A DNA stretch of 64,000 bases from Mesostigma viride. Its lineage: Eukaryota; Streptophyta; Mesostigmatophyceae; Mesostigmatales; Mesostigmataceae. The stretch covers positions 4,129,433-4,193,432 of the forward strand of contig RPFO01000076.1 of the NCBI GenBank assembly GCA_009746045.1, given 5' to 3'. Position numbers and translations under genes: made by a program. A model generated the notes under the pieces. It made no database searches. It was not told where the DNA came from and worked only from the letters and a program-made list of their open reading frames with translations. Below, one piece after another: positions 18,588 through 28,449 of this stretch (the stretch's first letter is position 1; each line of letters begins with the position of its first letter).

Positions 18588-19016
18588 GTTAATTCGGCCG
18601 TGAACTACACGCGGAATAGATGCCGGCGAGTGGTTTTCGCCGGATAAATAGTGACGGACCTAATTGCCAAGTGGCAAAAAGGTTCCGTCACTATTTATAA
18701 TAACTAAGACCTCGTAAGTCGGGGGTTCGAATCCCTGTGGTGACACGGGTATTTCCGAATACCGGAATTGATACCAGAAGGCCAAACGAAAGTGCCAGAA
18801 GGGAAAATATGCCCGGTTGGAATATCGTTAAGGCGAGATTCGGTACTGCAGTAGGCATCAGCGGTATGATAGATATCGACCCCCACACTACGACGTTTTA
18901 GTTATTATAAATAGTGACGGAACCTTTTTGCCACTTGGCAATTAGGTCCGTCACTATTTATCCGGCGAAAACCACTCGCCGGCATCAATTCCGCGTGTAG
19001 TTCACGTGAACTTAAC
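18588..19016. mobile_element. MITE-like element with about 117-bp terminal inverted repeats
   Basis: The left arm (18,588-18,704) and right arm (18,901-19,016) are inverted copies of each other. Each arm also contains its own inner foldback: AAATAGTGACGGA...TCCGTCACTATTT around the palindrome TTGCCAAGTGGCAA. The 196-bp core begins with TCGGGGGTTCGAATCCC, which resembles a tRNA T-arm, but no complete tRNA can be folded. No transposase is present, so it is a non-autonomous foldback element or MITE. Confidence 0.8.
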
Positions 19017-19110
19017 GCGGAATAGATGCCGGCGAGTGGTTTTCGCCGGATAAATAGTGACGGACCTAATTGCCAAGTGGCAAAAAGGTTCCATCACTAT
19101 TTATAATAAC
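19000..19110. repeat. Third copy of the foldback arm, direct orientation
   Basis: It repeats the arm sequence of 18,588-18,704, with one visible change inside the foldback (TTCCATCACT for TTCCGTCACT). It overlaps the end of the preceding element and abuts the poly-glutamine ORF. Confidence 0.8.
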
Positions 19111-19158
19111 TTGTCCCAGTTGCCCATATGCTGGGTCAATAGCGGTCGCGGCTGCTGC

Positions 19159-19191
<33 letters not shown>

Positions 19192-19556
19192 TGTTGCTGT
19201 TGCTGCTGCTGCTGCGGCCGCGTCTGTCGTGACAACGTCGATTGCTGAGACTGAGGCTGTCGCTGCGGCGACTGCTGAGACTGATGCTGTCGCTGCGGCG
19301 ACTGCGGTTGCTGATCAAACCCTAGGGCAGCTTGCTCTAGCTGCGACTCCAGGGTCGCCTGCCGTTCCGCGGTAACCCTAGCGGCTGCATCGGATCGCCG
19401 GGAGCCTCGGGAGCCCCTACTGGACTTGCTAGATCTTCTGGAACCCTGGCTGGACTTGCTCGCCACTTCCTGCTGTTCTTCCCTAACGTCCTTTGGGGAC
19501 AGCCTAGGGTCCTTTGGGGACCGTGTGCCACCTGTACCTCTCTTCTTATGGGGCAT
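19101..19556 (-). CDS. Poly-glutamine, Ser/Arg-rich ORF (151 aa)
   Basis: The N-terminal half is basic and Ser/Arg-rich (SSQGSRRSSKSSRGSRGS). It is followed by a short predicted helix (VTAERQATLESQLEQAALGF), glutamine-rich repeats QSPQRQ, and a run of about 21 Gln encoded by 19,151-19,215. I recognise no domain. The C-terminal codons run into the foldback repeat arm (to 19,110), so the 3' end may be a chance fusion. It lies on the same strand as the hybrid-binding-domain ORF upstream (19,766-20,095) and could be part of the same gene or element. Coding is plausible but unproven. Confidence 0.4.
19151..19215. repeat. CTG/CAG microsatellite
   Basis: About 21 triplets of CTG with four TTG interruptions on the plus strand, encoding a polyglutamine run on the minus strand. 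Confidence 0.95.
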
Positions 19557-19765
19557 TTGGGCCCACGTACCTCACCAGCACCGTACTAGGTGTACACAAT
19601 ACCTCCCCAAACACAAGCAAGCACGAGAGAAAAGAGGCAGCCACAACTAATGCTTCTAACTAATGGTACTAAATTAATTAATGATACTAATATTATCTAC
19701 TAACTCTTGTATCTAGGCTATTGGCAGTCTCACTCTATACTAGTATCTAGTAGTGGTAGTAGTAC

Positions 19766-20095
19766 TTATGCACTAGCAACTGGGCCCAGGTGAAGCTGCT
19801 CCAGTGCATGCAACACATCCTGTGCAGGTATCTGGGTGCCACGCCTAGTCTGGTGCAGCCCTTCTGGGAGGGGCATATTATCCCTAATAAACTGATCTGC
19901 CTCAGCTAATGTATTAAATCCCTGCCATCTAGCTAACGACGTTGGGTGTAAGACTTTATCCTTAATATGATTGCTACACGCAGCCCAACTATAAAAAATG
20001 CCTGGTTGGCCTGTGGCCCCGTCGTGTGCTACTGCATAGTATAGGTATTGGGATCTACTACCTCCTTCTATACCTCCGTCTATATCCTCCTTCAT
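19766..20095 (-). CDS. Small protein with RNase H1 N-terminal (Cauli_VI/viroplasmin-like) hybrid-binding domain
   Basis: 109 codons. Residues about 17-66 match the RNA/DNA hybrid-binding domain found at the N-terminus of eukaryotic RNase H1 and in caulimovirus protein VI: YYAVAHDG...GQPGIFYSW, then a central KDKVLHPTSLARWQGF and a terminal TLAEADQFI. The family pattern is YYAV...G..GIY.SW, then a central VKGF...KF..F, then T..EA..FI. The catalytic RNase H domain is absent here. It could be a domain carried by a retroelement, or a remnant of an RNase H1 gene. The start ATG has only a short acidic leader before the domain. Confidence 0.6.
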   Translation of the reverse strand: MKEDIDGGIEGGSRSQYLYYAVAHDGATGQPGIFYSWAACSNHIKDKVLHPTSLARWQGFNTLAEADQFIRDNMPLPEGLHQTRRGTQIPAQDVLHALEQLHLGPVASA

Positions 20096-20992
20096 TATTA
20101 CGTCTGCTGCGGGAGGTTCCCATGAACTACCGATTAGGTATAAAGCAATATCACACGGTATTCAAGCATGCAATGCAGGAAGGGGAAAGAAAGGGAGGAA
20201 AGCCCACCCAGGATACCTCTACGTGCAGGTGACGTGCTCACAGCGAGAGAGAAACACTAGGCAGAAACGAAACGTTCACAAACAGTACGAAAGACGTTGA
20301 GGTCCAGCCACCGGCAACACAGTTAGGCAACGGCCAGCCGGTGACTACCCTCGAGCCGTAGGCAGCGTTGCCCTTTGGGGGTCCACCCACGGCTCGATCC
20401 AGTGTTTCTCCAGTGGAATCTAATCAGATGGGATCAGATTCTGAATGGATTTTATCCAGTGTAAGCTAAACACGGCTTTGGGCCGCCCTGTAAAACCACC
20501 CTAACCTAACCTCCGATAACCAGTGTAACGAACCCATCCGGGTCGTGCGAAAGATCCTATTGTTAAGGTAGGTTATCACCGGTTTCTTGGCTAACCACGA
20601 CCACTCTTTGGGAGTGGGATTAACGGAACAGGCGTGGCTTTAGGCCTGTTACGGCTCGCGGTGATTAATATTGCATTAATCTACACAATCCACATTTAGG
20701 ATGGAGCTACCAAATGCAGTTGGAATTTATGCCCCAGGTTCAGACAGGTGATAACACACACTTTATTCCGAACCAAGAGGACGAGACTCTCGTCCTCGGA
20801 CCAATTTCACCTAGGTCTGCCACCAAGCTGGCAAGAGGCGCCGACATGGCGCCGACCTTCCAGAGAACTCCGAAACATGCAGTCCACACAAGATCCTCGG
20901 GTCGACATCGACCCTCACCTACAGAATCCACGCATGAATACAAGATCTTAACCGGCTGTAAAGTACGCAGCGCGGCGCGACTGCGCCGGCCC
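20096..20992. other. Non-coding stretch, possible diverged LTR or UTR
   Basis: No gene recognised. Part of it (20,509-20,560) resembles 13,565-13,640 in word order, which suggests a duplicated LTR-like sequence bracketing the 14-20 kb block. The segment 20,390-20,470 contains several short repeats (CCAGTG, ATCAGAT). Confidence 0.4.
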
Positions 20993-22699
20993 CTAGCCCC
21001 TAAATGGTCTGGCTGCCGATTTTCCGCCTAAAACTGAGTTACAGCCGACACGTCGGCCCCTTCTCGGGGGACCAAATGCCGCGAAAACTATTGAGAATTA
21101 GGAAAAGTTTAGCTGAGAAGATCGAAAGTTTATAATTTTCCTCACAGCATGGTACTAGGGTTTGCATACTTCTGACAAAGTTATAGAGGTGTTCTGGTCG
21201 GTCAAAGTACAAGGGGTCAGGGTACTTTTTCGCGTACAACGTGCATTCCGGAAAACGACGACCTGGCCATGGCGGCTTGCGCCCACGCATGGCATTTACG
21301 TTTTCGTTCGAATTTTCTGACCAAACTCAGGAAATTGATTTTATACGTCCTAAAGATGATACAGGCCAATTTTTGGTTCGCGGGAATGCCATTTGATAGG
21401 TTTCGGCAGCGTTCTTGCTGGAAAAAACTGCGATCAGGCCGGACGATAGAAACGTTGACAGCAATACCTTTCCGGCGTATTTTAAAGGATATATTGGTTT
21501 CTTTGTACTTTTTATGATACATAGTAGTCGTAAACGTGCAAGGGTAGCCAGAAATCGCCGAATCCAGCGACCATGCTGCACAACTTTGGTGTGCCGAAAT
21601 GCGCCATTTTGCGGCCACCGCCTGGGCCAAGGTAACGCCATCCATGCCTGGTAAAGCTTAAGCATCGTTTTCCTATCGATGTTTGACGTTTATATATACG
21701 TTCTAGCTTGTGTAGCACATTCTTTTTGCATTATTCATGCTCTTTCTTGACCCTGGCCTGGCCCCTTTCTAAAACACCCTTCTTAGATGCTTCCATCAGT
21801 CAGTTGACCTGCCACAGGGTGATGGTGATAAGTTTTAGAGGCTGTATGGGTTTGAATACCTCCATATATGTTTGTTATACATTTCCCACACACATATTGC
21901 ATGAGTGTGAGGCAGTTGGCTGGTCTCTGTGGCATCATCAAGCATGTAACCGGTGAGTAGAAGCTTCCCATTGTCAGCATGTGCCACCAGGTGTACTGGC
22001 CATCACCTGGCAAGCTATAGCAGCTTAGGCCTAGTTTATCCTTGCTAGGGCAAGCTGAAATAGGCTTAAAATCACTAGTTTGTTGGTGGCTGCCTCCTAG
22101 AATGCATGCCTTGCGTAGGGTATCCGTACCACGTTACCTACGTGCATGGACAAGGTGGCACCTGCACATAGGTGCCATGTAAGGGCAGTGTGATGATGCA
22201 GTTATGTTTCCCCATCATTGTGGAAGGGAAATGTATTGTGTGGCATGGTTGGGGGCCATATTAGTAGGTATTAGTAGGTAGTATGCCCACTCCTACCCCC
22301 TTGGTTGCTTTTTACCAACGGTACCCCTATGGGCTGTACTGGGTGTAACTGCTGGTATACCCACCCAAATGATGACCCCAATGGCTCAAACTGTTCAGCA
22401 ACTAATTTTTTATCATCCCTGAAGTGGTAGGTGCCTAGCTCTTACAACATAATTCAAAATGCACATTCTACCAAAAATGAAAACGCTCGTCTTGACCCCC
22501 CTGACTTTGACGGCAGTTATACATGGCCTAACCTGCATATATGTAAGGTTGTGATATACCAACCCGAAGGGCAACTCATGGACATGCTTGGCCCCCAAGG
22601 ACAGCCATTGGATATGGGTGGGTTGGATGGCATCTGGTTTGCAAAATTGTGAAGTTACAGCCGATGCATCGGCAGTATTTCTGCCCATTTAGGGGCTAG
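20993..22699. mobile_element. 1.7-kb non-autonomous DNA element, complete copy
   Basis: Terminal inverted repeats CTAGCCCCTAAATGG (20,993-21,007) and CCATTTAGGGGCTAG (22,685-22,699) are perfect 15-mers. Subterminal palindromes ACAGCCGACACGTCGGC (about 21,042) and ACAGCCGATGCATCGGC (about 22,656) sit at matching distances. The interior is about 1.65 kb shared with 1-1,665. I could not find a convincing target-site duplication. No transposase is encoded. Confidence 0.75.
21217..21645 (-). CDS. Conserved 142-aa ORF in repeat copy 2, coding status doubtful
   Basis: Same length and position as the ORF at 195-623, about 10 amino-acid differences and no indels. No known domain. See the first copy for reasons for doubt. 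Confidence 0.2.
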   Translation of the reverse strand: MDGVTLAQAVAAKWRISAHQSCAAWSLDSAISGYPCTFTTTMYHKKYKETNISFKIRRKGIAVNVSIVRPDRSFFQQERCRNLSNGIPANQKLACIIFRTYKINFLSLVRKFERKRKCHAWAQAAMARSSFSGMHVVREKVP

Positions 22700-23130
22700 A
22701 AGATCTCATACATCAACCTAGGCCCAAAATAACTAGTCCGAATCACACAAACTATCATAGTTCCATACAAAAGTCCTGACCAAGGGACAATTCCCAAATT
22801 ACGTCCCGAAATGAGTCCCAAAGTCCTACGGACTATGACAACAAGCCAAAATACATAATTTATTCCATTGTTGCGCCCGTTCCAAGGGTCGGGCACGCAA
22901 CACTACATCTGGCCATTGCTTGTTTTTTTTTTTATCTTTGCTTGCCGATAGAGTTACACAACGCCGCGTTACTTTGGTATGTAGAGCTAGAACGCTAGTA
23001 ACCCTGAATCTTGCCATTGAATCTTGCCTGGCAAGGTCAGTGTCGTGTTAAGTGATGTATCTGTATTTCTTACCGTTGCTTCAATGCATTCTCTGTGGTT
23101 GGTTCTTTCCTTGCCTGTTTCTTTTTGCAG
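22700..23130. other. Flank upstream of the CACTA transposase exon
   Basis: Contains a 12-base T-run and an intron-like end (TTCTTTTTGCAG, ending at 23,130). A possible donor GTCAGT at about 23,036 would give an intron of about 95 bp, but the frame before it meets a stop within ten codons. The 5' exons of the transposase gene are therefore missing or decayed. Confidence 0.45.
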
Positions 23131-23856
23131 ACTGTCCGGCTGTACAACATGTAAAAAATCTTTACCCGCAGTTTCGTACTGAGCTGCGTAATCTTATATT
23201 CGGGATGGCGGTTGACGGAGTGTGTCCGCGTAGCTTTATGGGAAACTATTCTTGCTGGCTAGCTTTTATGGCTTGCTACAATTTACCTGAGTGGGTATTT
23301 GTCAACAAGAACTTCTCACCTATGGTTCTGCTGATAAGTGCCGCCAAGGGCAAGGCTCCAAAAAGAATGCAGGTGTACTGGGAGTTGGCGGTTGATGAGC
23401 TTGTGGCGATGTGGAATGGTTTTTATGTATGCGACATCGTGGATGACCATGGCGGCCATTTACAACCTGTGCGCCTGCAGGCGCTCCTACTGTGGGTAAT
23501 CCACGACTACACAGCTTTTGCAAAGTCACTAAACATCCCAGATGCTGGATACTGCGGCTGCATGTTACATGGGCCAGAATGGGAAGCAACTTTTTTTTCC
23601 AATGGGAAGCTTGTGTGCTTAGGGCACTCTACGCTTTTGAAGGAAGGTGACCCTGCGCGACCATCCGGGACTGGAGCTGCCCCTCCAGAAATGGATTATT
23701 ATGATGGGTACCTGAAATATTGTCGGGAAGAGTTGGGGGTGCAACCTGAAATATTCGGCAAGCTGCCGTACTGGACCAAGCTGTTAATTCGACATCTGGT
23801 GGATGAGTTTCACCTTGGCCCCAACTGCCTGCTCCGGATAGTCAACTGCACCAGCG
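23131..23856 (+). pseudogene. CACTA (En/Spm) transposase Tnp2-type, exon with Transposase_21 core
   Basis: The translation follows the plant Tnp2/Transposase_21 pattern. It has a start like 'RNLIFGMAVDGVCP' (family: RN..LGLATDGFNP), YNLPEWV (family YNLPPW), a segment matching IDVYLxPLIDDLxxLW (MQVYWELAVDELVAMW), then an ALLLWVIHDYTAF block, and finally LPYWTKLLIRHLVDEFH (family LPYW..L.LRHNLD.MH). The 3' end has a GTAAGT donor at 23,857 in phase 1. The exon itself is open. The enzyme cuts CACTA element ends. The N-terminal zinc-finger exons are not found, and the next exon is interrupted. Confidence 0.88.
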
Positions 23857-24017
23857 GTAAGTAGCACGCGACAGTGTTCTTTTTTTTTCTAGTGTGCAGT
23901 TTGTAAACTTTGTCATATGCAAGGGACAAATTTTTGTTACATGCTTATTGATTGATTATTGATTGTGCGTTTCGTTGATATTGTGTTGTCCTTTGTGGCC
24001 TTTTTTATTATGTGCAG

Positions 24018-24130
24018 GGAAAGCTCATACCCCTGCTGTTCGAGCAAGGCTGCAACAACTGGGCCTTAATCAGGAGCTCTGGGTTACCACGGAAGAGGTG
24101 GAGAAAGTGGCGAAGAACGGTGTCCGGACA
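24018..24130 (+). pseudogene. CACTA transposase, second exon, left part
   Basis: It begins after TTATTATGTGCAG in the matching phase. The joined reading GKAHTPAVRARLQQLGL corresponds to the family motif GKTKD...ARLDLV.MGI that follows the LRHNLD.MH block. The exon is cut at about 24,130 by the modular element. Its reading frame resumes directly at 26,491, so the two parts were one exon. Confidence 0.8.
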
Positions 24131-24422
24131 ATTTCTGAGCTATCTGCTCATTTTATAGTTATGTTGCGGCGGGCTCAAAGGGGGCCGATCTGCCGCCTGT
24201 AGCGTAGCTCTACCGTACGTCACCTACACCATGTTAGGTGCTTGTTGTTACTTAGGACTAGAGAGAGAAAGGGACCGGCGGTGCGCCGGTACTAGTGCCT
24301 ACTGGCAACCGTGCCCGCCCTTGATTGAGGGGGGCGCGGCGCCTTGAGACATGTGCTTTGTTTTCCATTTTCACACCGTACTTAGAGTGGTGTGGTGAAC
24401 GTAGGGAGGCCTTTTTGCAGCT

Positions 24423-25165
24423 TCGCAACTTGATCCCAGCATTTGCTGGCAAGGTCGGCTGGCCGCTATGGCGGCTGCGCTGAATGTAAGACGATGCTAT
24501 CGATCGGCCTCTCCGGGCGTGGAGAGGCCTGGAAAAAAAGTCTTTATGATCGCCACCTACCGTTACAGGCCACGGTAATGGTTGTTGGGTGGGGGGCTCT
24601 ACGATTTGAGTAAAAGGGTGTGATTTCCGGCGCTGGGCCCACTGACGATTCCCCTCTACCCCTGGGTGCGGCAAGCAGCTTCCTGACACTGGGGAAGCTG
24701 CGTTTTTAGTCGGACAACGTCAGGGAAGGAGCCATACAGGCCAGGGCCAGCGGCTACGGTGGAAAGAATAACAGGTGGAGGCGAATCTGCCTTAAACGTG
24801 GAGATGGCTAGCGCGGGGTGCCAGGGTAGCCCATAACTACCAGGAGCCTGACAGCGGACCCGATCTTTCGGCCTGTGGCCAGACGGGAGTTTCGGGGAGG
24901 ATGCGGGGCTGGAGCGAATCTTGGTGGGAGGAGCGCGCTCTTCATAATTGCCCAGTTTTTCAGCAAAGGCAGCGGCTGCCGTGGGTCGGGGGGGGTCCTG
25001 TCGGCATGGGGAGGTCGGCAGGCACTCTGTACCCTCTCGGCGCTCCGGCGAGCAGGCCCCTTCTGCCCTTGGCGATAAGGGAGAGGTGGGAAGCTGCGGA
25101 AAACCGTGGGTATTCATGCGCACTTACAAAAAATCTGGTTAAGAAATTCTACAGCGCCTGGCAAG
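24423..25165. other. Cargo segment unique to copy L
   Basis: About 740 bp lying between modules M1 and M2. Copy R has a different sequence of similar length (29,704-30,437) in this place. No recognisable protein domain in either frame set. It could be captured genomic DNA. Confidence 0.6.
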
Positions 25166-25185
25166 CCTGGAAAAAAATTTTCCCC

Positions 25186-25275
25186 TCGCGGGGGGCGCGT
25201 GAAAGGCTCCGCTACGCCCGCCCAAAGGCGGCGGGCTCCGCTTTGCCTTTGCCGTTTTCACGCGCCCCCCACGAG
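25186..25275. repeat. GC-rich hairpin in module M2
   Basis: CGCGGGGGGCGCGTGAAA and TTTCACGCGCCCCCCACG flank a short loop. In copy R (29,593-29,690) the stem is longer, because CGGCAAAGG and CCTTTGCCG also pair. Confidence 0.85.
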
Positions 25276-26490
25276 GGGGGGTGCGTGTGGAACCCGGCAG
25301 TGCGGTCCGGCTTTGTTTTAAGAAAATGCATTATATACCATAATAAAGCTCCACTCGGCTGCGGCTGCGCCAAGGCTCGTGATAATAAAGCTCGGATCGG
25401 CTGCGCCATGGCGATGGTGAGCCTTGGCGCTAGGAGGTCCGCAGCCATCATTATCACCACGATGGGGGGTAATGGAGCCAGTGGCAGTGGCTCTACCCTC
25501 GGGAAATCCCAGCGGCTTTGCCGGTGGGCTGGTGATGGTGGTTGGGTGAGCTGGAGACGTTCCCAGGTGGCATAAGTCCTAAAGCGGCAGCACTGGGATG
25601 CGCCCCTCTAAGAAGGGGAACGCATGTGGCTCCGCCCTGCGTCCGCCGGGAGACCGTAGCGGCCACACGGGGGCGGATAGGGGGGCATCATCATGCCAAC
25701 AAGAGCCCAGCATTCCAAGTGGTTGCGTTCCTACCACCAGGGCTGGAAACGGCCTGGGTGGCCAGAGATGGTGATGTGGGACAAGATTGGACCAAGGGGG
25801 CTTGTGCTGGGCCCCAGCATGGTGAACTGGCCTAACTTGACAATGACTTGTACAATGATTTTGAGGGTGTGGCTAGGCTCAACTGTTAAAGCCTGCACAC
25901 ACTTATTGTAATAAACTTGTTTCTCTGGTAGGAAGGCACTCCAATGGACCTTAGCTTCAGCACCTATTTTCTGAGCTATCTGCTCATTTTATAGTTATGT
26001 TGCGGCGGGCTCAAAGGGGGCCGATCTGCCGCCTGTAGCGTAGCTCTACCGTACGTCACCTACACCATGTTAGGTGCTTGTTGTTACTTAGGACTAGAGA
26101 GAGAAAGGGACCGGCGGTGCGCCGGTACTAGTGCCTACTGGCAACCGTGCCCGCCCTTGATTGAGGGGGGCGCGGCGCCTTGAGACATGTGCTTTGTTTT
26201 CCATTTTCACACCGTACTTAGAGTGGTGTGGTGAACGTAGGGAGGCCTTTTTGCAGCTCCCACCCACCCACCCTCGCTGCTGTTGGGGACAAGATTGGAC
26301 CAAGGGGGCATGTGCTGGGCCCCAGCATGGTGAACTGGCCTAACTTGACAATGACTTTTGAGGGTCTAATTTGACAATGATTTTGAGGGTGTGGCTAGGC
26401 TCAACTGTTAAAGCCTGCACACACTTATTGTAATAAACTTGTTTATCTGGTAGGAGGGCACTCCAATGGACCTTAGCTTCAGCACCTATT

Positions 26491-26562
26491 AACCCAAGCA
26501 TTAAAAAAATTCTCGACATCCACCATGTCAACACACGTCGGAGGAGAAAGCGGCCACCCGTG
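26491..26562 (+). pseudogene. CACTA transposase, second exon, right part
   Basis: 24 codons (start NPSIKKILDIHHVNTRRRRK) in frame with 24,130 once the modular element is removed. It ends at a GTATGT donor (26,563) in phase 0. The next recognisable exon at 31,556 needs phase 1, so at least one further exon is missing or this boundary is wrong. Confidence 0.5.
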
Positions 26563-26669
26563 GTATGTCTGTGGATGTGTATATGCTTTTTTTATTGGAA
26601 TTGGTTTGGATGTTGTTTGTTGGTATTTTATATAAAGTGTTTCATGTTGTCATCTGCCAAGATTGCTTA

Positions 26670-28227
26670 CAGAATCGGTTTTCTCTGAATATAGTTTAAT
26701 TAACGCATGCGGGAAAGATAAGGCCGCCATGCCTTGGCCTGGATGTGGAAGGCTGCCTGCGACATGGGCTGACTAATTCGATCTGTACAAAGGGTTTCCT
26801 GCTCGCCCGAATTTTCCTTGGATGACCCGGTTGTTTGTAAGGGTCGGTGGCGGTCCGAGAGAATTAATTGTAGGTTTTATACGACTTCACTTGCAAAGAT
26901 TCGTGTTTGCTTGCACCAGCTGAGGTTAGGTGGGGACCTGTAGGGTCGGCTGGTTGCTTACCGAATCTTTGGCTGATTTGGGTTATTTAGTGAGTCGTGA
27001 TTAATTATTGTATAGTGGATTCGGACCGGCCCAAGGGGTCGATGGGCGAGTTTTATGTTTGTCAGTCTTGGGAACCTTGTACAACTACCTGTACGGTTAA
27101 CGCACTAGCCTGGGGGTGCGTGGCCACGCTGTTTGTAGTGGCGTTTTCAGCACTGTTCAGGCCGGTGTGTGACGCATGCCGGTGTTAATTAATTTAGGAT
27201 GATGTCAGCTTGTGTGTCGGCGGGCCATGCCTTAAGCAAGCTAGGCAGGCAATGATCCGCAATTGTTTCTTTCACAATGGCGGCAATGGCCGCCTGTGCA
27301 AAATTGCACATTCTAGCGCGGGTTGCATCTGTCTTCTAGCCGAGGTAGATGGTGGCACAACCGCTAAGTTGTTCGACCAAGCATAGTATCGTTGGTCGTG
27401 CAACGGAAAGAAAATTTAAATTTACCCCCATGTCGTTTTCCCCGGCTGCGGGTCTTTTTGACATGGGCGAAGGATGGGGCGCTACTCCGGCGGTTGGGCA
27501 GCTTCGGCGGAGCTGTTTATAAGTTTCTAAAACAGCTCTAGTGTCACATCGCAGGCTTGCCACCTTGTGATGGTGCGTGGGACGTGACCTGGACTCAAAA
27601 GGTCCTGAACCAGGTTCCTGTCAGCAACGGCCTGTTTTTTTCATAAATTATTTTTTGTGGCGGCAGGTCAGTTGTCCAGCTGCCCCTGCCGAGGAGGGGT
27701 GGTTGGGGACAATAGGAGCCGCGCGAGAGTTGCGCTCCGAAGCTAGAAATTTCCCTATTGCGAGACTCGAGTTGGGGAGGGCGTCTCAGGGAGGCGAGGC
27801 TACGCCAGACCTTTGTCGTTCCTTTTGATCGTCTCAGCACCTGCTGCGCGGCTCAGTCTATTATGGTCTCGTAAAACCTCTTTCCTTTTTGGACGGTTCC
27901 GGAATTGCGAAATGCTGGCTCTTTTTGAGGGCTTGCTTTTGGGGTGGTCACCGGCTTGTGTTGCATTGAACCAGCGGGCCCCTGCGGGGGTTAATATAGC
28001 CTAGCGCGGGCTGAGTCGCCATTTAAGATGTTGCGACACGCTCTTTCGCGCACGGTGGTCATGAGTCTAATCGGCGCAATGGGGTTGGCGCCAGGGGGGG
28101 GTAATTGGGTGGAGGCTTCTTGCTTCCGCGTGCAGATTGAGAAACCTTAAGGCCACTGTTAACTGCTGCATTTGTGGCAGGGCTCCACTTATTGTATTCA
28201 ATCAAATGCTGGTCTTCTTGGGAGCTG
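26670..28227. repeat. Tandem block Y1
   Basis: Starts TCGGTTTTCTCTG and ends GAGTGATCTTAA. Immediately repeated from 28,228 (Y2). Y1 contains 27,272-28,110, which is absent from Y2, so that 840-bp segment is an insertion in Y1 or a deletion in Y2. Only short ORFs are present. It may be intron DNA of the broken transposase gene. Confidence 0.8.
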
Positions 28228-28449
28228 AGTGATCTTAATCGGTTTTCTCTGAATATAGTTTAATTAACGCATGCGGGAAAGATAAGGCCGCCATGCCTTG
28301 GCCTGGATGTGGAAGGCTGCCTGCGACATGGGCTGACTAATTCGATCTGTACAAAGGGTTTCCTGCTCGCCCGAATTTTCCTTGGATGACCCGGTTGTTT
28401 ATAAGGGTCGGTGGCTGTTAATTAGTGGTACGAGAGAATTAATTGTAGG

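Larger units (their letters stand above)
24131..26490 (+). mobile_element. Modular element, copy L (inserted in the transposase exon)
   Basis: Begins ATTTCTGAGC and ends CAGCACCTATT. Internal order: M1 (24,131-24,422), cargo (24,423-25,165), M2 (25,166-25,767), M3 (25,768-25,967), second M1 (25,968-26,258), a spacer of about 25 bp, second M3 (26,284-26,490). An inverted copy with the same order lies at 28,450-30,733. The M1-M3 repetition suggests a long element and a short deletion derivative in tandem. M3 ends with an AATAAA-containing stretch. No transposase, terminal inverted repeat or LTR is seen, so I cannot assign a class. Confidence 0.75.

Noticed and set aside
18705-18760. tRNA gene in the core of the MITE-like element
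   Set aside because: A T-arm-like GGGTTCGAATCCC and a GACCTCGTAAGTC stretch are present, but the D-arm, the acceptor stem and the variable loop cannot be formed.
20993-22699. The two 1.7-kb repeats (1-1,665 and 20,993-22,699) as LTRs of one 22-kb element
   Set aside because: They have terminal inverted repeats and subterminal palindromes of a DNA element, the interior contains unrelated elements in both orientations, and no primer-binding site or purine tract borders them.
23052-23130. Upstream extension of the transposase ORF with hydrophobic start (YLYFLPLLQCILCGWFFP)
   Set aside because: It ends in a polypyrimidine tract plus CAG, so it is better read as intron sequence than as a signal peptide.
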